NCBI GenBank assembly: GCA_018656255.1
Contig: JABHYI010000171.1
Span: 1-8,673 of the forward strand
Reading direction: 5' to 3'
Source: Bacteroidota bacterium
GTDB lineage: Bacteria; Bacteroidota; Bacteroidia; Flavobacteriales; Flavobacteriaceae
Length of the DNA stretch: 8,673 bases
A program made the position numbers and the translations under genes. Positions 1-4,798 of this stretch are shown piece after piece (position 1 is the first letter of the stretch; each line of letters opens with the position of its first letter). The notes under the pieces are model-generated. The model was given only the letters and a program-made list of their open reading frames with translations, made no database searches and had not been told where the DNA came from.

Positions 1-678
1 AGTTGCTACAATACTTGCTCCTGTATCTACAGCCTCTTGAGTACGCTCTACATTGATGTCTTTAGATCCAGGTTCTGGCTCTTTAAACATTTGTGCACCA
101 CCAGCGCCGCAGCATAAGCCGTTTGTTTTACAACGTTTCATCTCTACAAGTTCTACTTCTAGTTTACGCAGTAAATCTCTTGGGGCCTCATACTCTCCAT
201 TGGCACGTCCCAAATAACAAGGATCATGAAAAGTAATTTTTTTTCCTTTAAATTTTCCGCCCTCCACTTTTAAACGACCATCATTTAAGAGGGTTTTTAA
301 AAACTGAGTATGATGCATTACCTCATAATTTCCGCCTAGTTGTGGATATTCGTTATTAATAGTGTTAAAACAATGAGGACAAGCTGTAACTATTTTTTGA
401 ACCTCATATGCGTTAAGGACTTCAATGTTAGTGGCTGCTTGCATCTGGAATAAAAACTCATTACCAGCTCTTTTTGCTGGATCTCCAGTACAACTTTCTT
501 CAGTACCTAATACCGCAAATGCTACACCAGCATTGTTTAATAGTTTTACAAAAGCTTTGGTGATTTTTTTTGCTCTGTCATCAAAACTTCCAGCGCAACC
601 AACCCAAAATAAGACTTCAGGTTGTTTCCCTTGAGCCATGAAATCGGCCATTGTTGGTACTTTTAATAAGTCACTCAT
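1..678 (-). CDS. CCG-domain (Fe-S)-binding protein, heterodisulfide reductase subunit D/B-like (3' end missing)
   Basis: This is a cytoplasmic iron-sulfur protein of the cysteine-rich CCG family (HdrB/HdrD, GlpC, LutA relatives), expected to pass electrons to or from a membrane partner. The visible 226 residues start at an ATG (MSDLLKVPTM) and stay open to the left edge, so the C-terminus is cut off. The first cysteine-rich repeat has C28, C63 and the pair C100/C103 (ACPHC). The second has C154 (HDPCYLGR) and C189-C190-G191 (LCCGAGG), and its closing CxxC must lie just outside the window. In the first repeat the usual CC pair is only S62-C63. The HAD gene ends 49 bases upstream and the likely membrane partner is the next gene beyond. 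The family assignment is firm. The electron donor and acceptor are not evident, and no catalytic subunit is visible. Confidence 0.88.
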   Translation of the reverse strand, partial: MSDLLKVPTMADFMAQGKQPEVLFWVGCAGSFDDRAKKITKAFVKLLNNAGVAFAVLGTEESCTGDPAKRAGNEFLFQMQAATNIEVLNAYEVQKIVTACPHCFNTINNEYPQLGGNYEVMHHTQFLKTLLNDGRLKVEGGKFKGKKITFHDPCYLGRANGEYEAPRDLLRKLEVELVEMKRCKTNGLCCGAGGAQMFKEPEPGSKDINVERTQEAVDTGASIVAT

Positions 679-698
679 AGTAATTATTTTATAGTGTG

Positions 699-718
699 CT
701 GAAATACAAAGATTTCAG
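699..718. repeat. Perfect 7-bp inverted repeat between the HAD and CCG genes
   Basis: CTGAAAT, six spacer bases, then ATTTCAG form an exact dyad inside the 49-base gap. On the minus-strand transcript it lies about 20 bases before the CCG start codon. It is not followed by a T run in that direction, so it is not a classical terminator. It could be an operator or an mRNA hairpin that separates expression of the two genes. The dyad is read directly from the sequence; the function is inferred. Confidence 0.5.
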
Positions 719-738
719 GGGTATATTTTAGTCTTCAA
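707..738 (-). promoter_or_regulatory. Possible weak internal promoter before the CCG gene
   Basis: On the minus strand, TTG (738-736) is followed after 21 bases by AATCTTTG (714-707). This resembles the Bacteroidota pattern TTG, about 17-23 bases, TAnnTTTG, with one mismatch in the -7 element. The -7-like box lies mostly in the spacer of the inverted repeat at 699-718. AT-rich sequence yields such matches by chance, so confidence is low. Confidence 0.2.
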
Positions 739-1219
739 ATACTTCAATAGTGACATCTTTTTGCACCAATTCTGTAAATTTACCGTTGTATCTAGTGGCT
801 TTTACTAGATGATTGTCAATCCAGTGATAATTTCCGCCTCTTGGTTTTCCCATTAAAAGAGAGTGAAATTTAAAACCATGCTCATGTAACCATGCCGTTG
901 TTACAGCTCTATGCTCCTCTGTCCTAGAGGTGAAAAAACAAATAATATGCCCTTGATCATACCAACTATTTAATGTTTGTAATGCATCTGGAAAAGGTTG
1001 GCAAGTTGCCATACGCTCAGGCTCCTCGTTTGGAACATCTTCTGTAACAGTACCGTCTATATCAATTAAATAATTTTTTACATGTGCTGGTAATATTGGG
1101 CTTGCATTTTCACCCTGTGCGTCTTTTATGGTGTGTAAAGGCTCATTGTTAATTGGCGTTTTATACACGCTATCTTTAACTTGTCTTAATTCGTTGAGGG
1201 TTCTGTCTTTAGATGTCAT
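728..1219 (-). CDS. Small HAD-superfamily phosphatase
   Basis: This 163-residue soluble protein carries all four HAD motifs. Motif I is D53-I-D55-G-T, giving the nucleophile Asp and the acid/base Asp. Motif II is T97/S98 in FFTSR. Motif III is K125 in MGKPRG. Motif IV is D135 in HWIDNH, a single acidic residue where many relatives have two. There is no room for a large cap domain, so it is probably a capless or minimal-cap phosphatase. About 48 residues of polar N-terminal sequence precede motif I. The substrate cannot be read from the sequence. Related flavobacterial proteins often carry the label phosphoheptose isomerase, which the HAD motifs do not support. It starts 21 bases after the membrane Fe-S gene and precedes the CCG gene, so it is probably transcribed with both. 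Fold confidence is high and substrate confidence is none. Confidence 0.85.
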   Translation of the reverse strand: MTSKDRTLNELRQVKDSVYKTPINNEPLHTIKDAQGENASPILPAHVKNYLIDIDGTVTEDVPNEEPERMATCQPFPDALQTLNSWYDQGHIICFFTSRTEEHRAVTTAWLHEHGFKFHSLLMGKPRGGNYHWIDNHLVKATRYNGKFTELVQKDVTIEVFED

Positions 1220-1240
1220 TTTCTATTAATTATAAGTGTA

Positions 1241-2563
1241 TTACTCTTTTGCCCAGTTTAAACGGTCCATTTGGTTAAAGGGCCATGGAGCACCGTTGTT
1301 TTCTATATTAGTCATTGTTCCATTGAGTTCAGTTGGAGCTGCAGATTGTTCCATAACTAGGTATTGGCGCATATCCATAATAATAGACAAGGGGTCTATA
1401 CTAACAGGACAGGCCTCTACACATGCATTACAGGTAGTGCAAGCCCATAGCTCCTCTGTGGAGATATAATCTTTTAAAAGTTCTTTGCCATCTGGCACAA
1501 AAACACCTGCGTTGGCATCTATGTTTTTACTCACCTCTTGGAGACGATCTCTGGTATCCATCATGATTTTTCTGGGAGACAACTTTTTACCCGTTTGATT
1601 TGCAGGACACTCACTGGTACACCTTCCACATTCTGTACAGGTGTATGCATTTAAGAGTTGCACCTGCGAAAGATCCATCACATCACTTGCTCCAAATTTG
1701 GCAGGTGGCGGCGCATCTGGCGCAGGTGCTGCAAATGGATCTGCAGAAGGATCCATCATCATTTTAACCTCGGCGGTAACTGCCTGGTTATTTTTAAATT
1801 GTCCTTTGGGGGTAACGGCTCCAAAATAAACGTTTGGGAAGGCCAGTAAAATATGTAAGTGCTTAGAAAAGTATAAATAGTTTAAGAAAATTAAAATTCC
1901 TGTAATGTGTAACCACCATGCAGATCTTTCTATTACAATCAAACTACTTTGGCTCATACCATCAAAAACACCTACCAATAATGAGCTAACTGGATAAGAC
2001 CCTGCCTGAATATAATGGGCTGCTCCCATTTGTTGAAGGGCATAATCTGAGGAGTTCATAATCAAAAACAAACCCATCAATACCACTTCAAAATATAAAA
2101 TAATGTTTCCGTCTTGTTTGGGCCAACCCTTCATCTCTGGAGACAAAAAGCGTCTTATTTTAAGCACGTTTCTTCGTGTCCAAAATAATACAACACTCAC
2201 CAATACCAAAAGGGCTAATATTTCAAAAGTGCCAATTAAAAAGTCATAAAAGCCACCTAGAAAGGCGAAAATCCTGTGGGTTCCTAAAAGACCATCTATA
2301 ATAATCTCTAATACTTCTATATTGATAATGATAAAACCTAGGTAAACAATTGCATGCAAAGCCCCAGATATTGGACGCTTCAAAAGTTTTGACTGCCCAA
2401 GAGCTATGCGGGCTACATTGCCGTAGCGCTCTTTTTTGTGGTCATTAATGGCCACAGGTAGTCCTAGTTTAATATTTCTTATAACAGTCCGGATATTTTT
2501 GGTAAAGTAACCAACTCCAGCTGCTAGTAGGAGAAAAAACAAAATATTAGGTATGTATTGCAT
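1241..2563 (-). CDS. Membrane-bound 4Fe-4S dicluster electron-transfer protein (HdrE/NarI-like membrane part fused to ferredoxin domain)
   Basis: This 440-residue protein has two parts. The N-terminal part contains about five hydrophobic segments (near residues 4-21, 67-88, 105-128, 156-170 and 215-232). Histidines H70, H219, H235 and H237 lie in or next to these segments and could ligate heme b, as in NarI/HdrE-type cytochromes. A Pro/Ala-rich linker (about 271-291) leads to a cytoplasmic domain with two [4Fe-4S] motifs: C309, C312, C315, C319-P and C375, C378, C381, C385-P. This architecture suggests exchange of electrons between membrane quinones and a soluble CCG protein, and such a protein is encoded two genes downstream. 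It starts at an ATG only three bases after the mlaD stop, so the two genes are almost certainly co-transcribed. Heme binding and quinone use are inferred from family resemblance. The physiological acceptor is unknown. Confidence 0.85.
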   Translation of the reverse strand: MQYIPNILFFLLLAAGVGYFTKNIRTVIRNIKLGLPVAINDHKKERYGNVARIALGQSKLLKRPISGALHAIVYLGFIIINIEVLEIIIDGLLGTHRIFAFLGGFYDFLIGTFEILALLVLVSVVLFWTRRNVLKIRRFLSPEMKGWPKQDGNIILYFEVVLMGLFLIMNSSDYALQQMGAAHYIQAGSYPVSSLLVGVFDGMSQSSLIVIERSAWWLHITGILIFLNYLYFSKHLHILLAFPNVYFGAVTPKGQFKNNQAVTAEVKMMMDPSADPFAAPAPDAPPPAKFGASDVMDLSQVQLLNAYTCTECGRCTSECPANQTGKKLSPRKIMMDTRDRLQEVSKNIDANAGVFVPDGKELLKDYISTEELWACTTCNACVEACPVSIDPLSIIMDMRQYLVMEQSAAPTELNGTMTNIENNGAPWPFNQMDRLNWAKE

Positions 2564-2566
2564 AGT

Positions 2567-3520
2567 CTATTGCTCTGGATTGTCTGGTTTTGTGTACTCT
2601 TTGTTGTTTTTTCCAAAAACAGATATATGGATGTATCTCTTTGGATTTAGTTTTACATCTTCAATCAATTCATCTAGTTGCTTGGAAGCCCCTTTTAAAT
2701 TTTCATACAGCTGCTCATCTGTAAGTAATTTTCCCATACTGCCCTGTCCATTTTCTAGGGCTGAAGCTATTGTATCAAAGCGGCTAACTATGTTTTGAAA
2801 ATCTAAAAATAGTTTTCCTGTTTCTAATTTTGAAAGAGAATCAGAAAGGCTATTAAAATTTGCAGACATTTCATCTAGGTTTGTAAAGGTGCGGTCTAAC
2901 TTCTCTGTATTATCTTTTAAAAGGCCATCTAGAGAACTAGATGCGCCATTTAAAGACTCCATGGTTGTATTTAAATTGGCAATTGCCTCTTGAAGATTGG
3001 CGCGAGTTTTAGGGTCTAGTAAATCTGTAACAGAGTTTAAAAGTATATCTAAGGTGGTTAGTGTGTTATTTACTTTATCCTCTAGGGGGCCAAGGGCTTT
3101 GGTTACCGCCACAAGCATGTCATCTTCTACACTACCAACTAGAGTATCTCCAGAAACAGCCATGTTTTCTAGGTCATACTCTGGATAGAGCCCTAAGGAT
3201 TTACCTCCTAAAAGACCACTGCTGTAGATACGTACCAAGCTATTTTTTGAAAACTTAAAATCAGGCTCCTTTATAGTGAATGAGACTAGTAATTTACCTT
3301 TGTTGTTTAAAAAATCAATGTCGGTAACCTTACCTACCAAAAGGCCATTAATAGTAACAGGAGATGCTGCTGCAAGCCCCTCAACGTTGTCATAGGTTAC
3401 AAAAAAAGTTCTGTGTTTGTCTAGTAAATTATTCCCCTTTAGAAAGCTATATCCAAAGATAAATAGTAGAATTGTTCCTATTGCTAGTACAGCGGTTTTA
3501 ACTTCTCTGGAGCGTTTCAA
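2567..3520 (-). CDS. MlaD/MCE-domain lipid-transport protein
   Basis: This 317-residue protein is anchored in the inner membrane by one N-terminal helix (about residues 9-27) and faces the periplasm. The MCE domain spans about 37-115, with the typical YDNVEGL and VTINGLLVGKV segments. The remainder to about residue 292 is mostly helical, rich in Leu, Asn, Ser and Asp, and resembles the long coiled or tunnel-forming tails of MCE proteins. The C-terminus has the PKRYIHISVFGK segment, which I recognise from Bacteroidota homologues. The start is a TTG: the in-frame stop at 3533-3535 leaves no other usual start upstream, and the next in-frame Met is residue 120, inside the protein. MCE proteins usually deliver lipid with an MlaE/MlaF-type ABC transporter, and neither is visible here. 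The amidase ends 39 bases upstream and the Fe-S gene follows after three bases. The gene symbol is left blank because orthology to E. coli mlaD is only at domain level. Confidence 0.9.
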   Translation of the reverse strand: MKRSREVKTAVLAIGTILLFIFGYSFLKGNNLLDKHRTFFVTYDNVEGLAAASPVTINGLLVGKVTDIDFLNNKGKLLVSFTIKEPDFKFSKNSLVRIYSSGLLGGKSLGLYPEYDLENMAVSGDTLVGSVEDDMLVAVTKALGPLEDKVNNTLTTLDILLNSVTDLLDPKTRANLQEAIANLNTTMESLNGASSSLDGLLKDNTEKLDRTFTNLDEMSANFNSLSDSLSKLETGKLFLDFQNIVSRFDTIASALENGQGSMGKLLTDEQLYENLKGASKQLDELIEDVKLNPKRYIHISVFGKNNKEYTKPDNPEQ

Positions 3521-3559
3521 AAGGTGTGTGTTTTAGTTATACAAATTTAACAATAATTC

Positions 3560-4684
3560 TTATTCTTTGGAGCCCTTGTTTAGTACTTCTGAAAGTTTAA
3601 CTTTCTGGCCATCTTTAAAGGCCACTACATAGGCAGAGCTGTACCCTTTTTCTTGGGCAAATGTTTTTAAAAGCTGAATCTCTGTGTAGTTTGATGTACT
3701 GCCATAGAAATACTTGTATAAGGTTCCAAATTTTTCGCGAGCTACATTCTTTAATCCCTTAAAGTTATAGGCCTTGGTTGCAATTTTTTTTGATCCTGCA
3801 GCCAACTGCACTTTAAAAGTAACATCTTCATATATTTTTTCCTGCGAAACTTTAATAGCTGCATCTACCTCATCTTGAGTGATGACAGGATTTTGAGCAT
3901 TACTGGTTCCAAGGGCTATGTTTTTTTTATACATTAAAATACCATTAGCAACTTGTGTGGCCAACTCTCTTCTCCCCTTTTTTGAATTCACGTATGGACC
4001 TTCTTTGTTATTGGTCAAAAAACCTAGCTCAACTAAAACACTCGGCATGTACGAACTATGCAAAACCCAAAAAGGAGCAGATCTAACGCTTCTGTCTTTT
4101 CTTTTTAAATTATTTACAATATTAGACTGGATCAAACCGGCAAGAGTGATGCTTTGATCTAAGTATTCTTCTTGCATGAGCGTGAGACCTATTAATGATT
4201 CTGGACGGTTTGGATCAAACCCGGCGTATCTTTCTTCATAGTTATCTTCTAGAAAAATTACTTCATTCTCCTTTTTTGCTGTATTTAAATTCTTCCCAGA
4301 TTTGTCAACCCCCATAACAAATGTGCCAACGCCATATGCTTGATTGGTAAACGCATCACAATGTATTGATACAAAAATATCTGCATCAACTTCATTGGCA
4401 ATGGGTCCTCTTCTGTATAAATCAATTAATACATCTGTTTTTCTTGTATACACAACTTTAATACCTGGAACTTTTTCTAAAATCTTACCAATTTGTAGTG
4501 TAACATCTAATACAATGTCTTTTTCAACAAATCCATTGCCTATGTTTCCTGAATCTTTACCACCATGACCTGCATCCAAAACAACAATAAAGGGTTTTTG
4601 GGTATCATTTTTGATTACAGAGAAGGAAACAAATAAAGCGCATGTAAGCAGCAGTACTAAAAGGGATGCTAATTTGGTTTTCAT
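3560..4684 (-). CDS. N-acetylmuramoyl-L-alanine amidase (Amidase_3) with C-terminal SPOR-like domain
   Basis: This 374-residue zinc hydrolase cuts the bond between N-acetylmuramic acid and the peptide stem of peptidoglycan, typically at division septa. An N-terminal hydrophobic stretch (about 5-24) acts as a signal peptide or anchor. The Amidase_3 domain covers about 32-255. Expected zinc ligands are present as H40 (DAGHGGKD), E54 (GFVEKD) and H108 (SIHCDAF), and the catalytic glutamate as E219 (LVELGFLTN). An insertion of about 50 residues lies between the third ligand and the catalytic end. The final part, about 287-365, begins FKVQLAAGSK and contains YKYFYG, resembling a SPOR domain, which would bind denuded septal glycan. 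The gene starts at an ATG and is transcribed divergently from lptD. It is the first gene of the minus-strand series. The enzyme class is secure; the SPOR assignment is moderately so. Confidence 0.93.
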   Translation of the reverse strand: MKTKLASLLVLLLTCALFVSFSVIKNDTQKPFIVVLDAGHGGKDSGNIGNGFVEKDIVLDVTLQIGKILEKVPGIKVVYTRKTDVLIDLYRRGPIANEVDADIFVSIHCDAFTNQAYGVGTFVMGVDKSGKNLNTAKKENEVIFLEDNYEERYAGFDPNRPESLIGLTLMQEEYLDQSITLAGLIQSNIVNNLKRKDRSVRSAPFWVLHSSYMPSVLVELGFLTNNKEGPYVNSKKGRRELATQVANGILMYKKNIALGTSNAQNPVITQDEVDAAIKVSQEKIYEDVTFKVQLAAGSKKIATKAYNFKGLKNVAREKFGTLYKYFYGSTSNYTEIQLLKTFAQEKGYSSAYVVAFKDGQKVKLSEVLNKGSKE

Positions 4685-4727
4685 ATAGGTATAAACGCTG
4701 ATTTTTAAAATTTGTTTTTTTTCAGAG

Positions 4728-4753
4728 TTGCCAAAAAAATATGCTTAATTTTG
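4728..4753 (+). promoter_or_regulatory. Candidate lptD promoter (flavobacterial type)
   Basis: TAATTTTG at 4746-4753 matches the Bacteroidota -7 consensus TAnnTTTG exactly. TTG at 4728-4730 could be the -33 element, but its 15-base spacer is shorter than the usual 17 or more. Transcription would begin near 4760 and leave a leader of about 40 bases before lptD. The -7 box overlaps the inverted repeat at 4748-4765. Confidence 0.35.
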
Positions 4754-4765
4754 ATGAATCAAAAT
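4748..4765. repeat. Perfect 8-bp inverted repeat in the amidase/lptD divergent region (possible operator)
   Basis: ATTTTGAT, GA, ATCAAAAT is an exact palindrome with a two-base centre. The short centre favours a protein-binding site over an RNA hairpin. It covers most of the putative lptD -7 box and lies between two divergent envelope genes, so one bound regulator could affect both. No regulator gene is visible in the window. The repeat is directly visible; the operator role is inferred. Confidence 0.45.
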
Positions 4766-4798
4766 CTAAGCCAAAATACAAAATAATACCTGCAAGGA

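Noticed and set aside
1679..1756. GC-richer stretch possibly marking a fusion junction or foreign DNA.
   Set aside because: It encodes the Pro/Ala-rich linker between the membrane and ferredoxin parts, so amino acid composition explains it.
1641..1849. Two overlapping plus-strand frames opposite the membrane Fe-S gene, one Ala/Gly-rich.
   Set aside because: They are complements of the Pro/Ala-rich linker and have no independent support.
3542..3549. TAAATTTG on the minus strand before mlaD, an exact TAnnTTTG match.
   Set aside because: No TTG lies at the right distance upstream, the leader would be very short, and such matches are common in AT-rich DNA.
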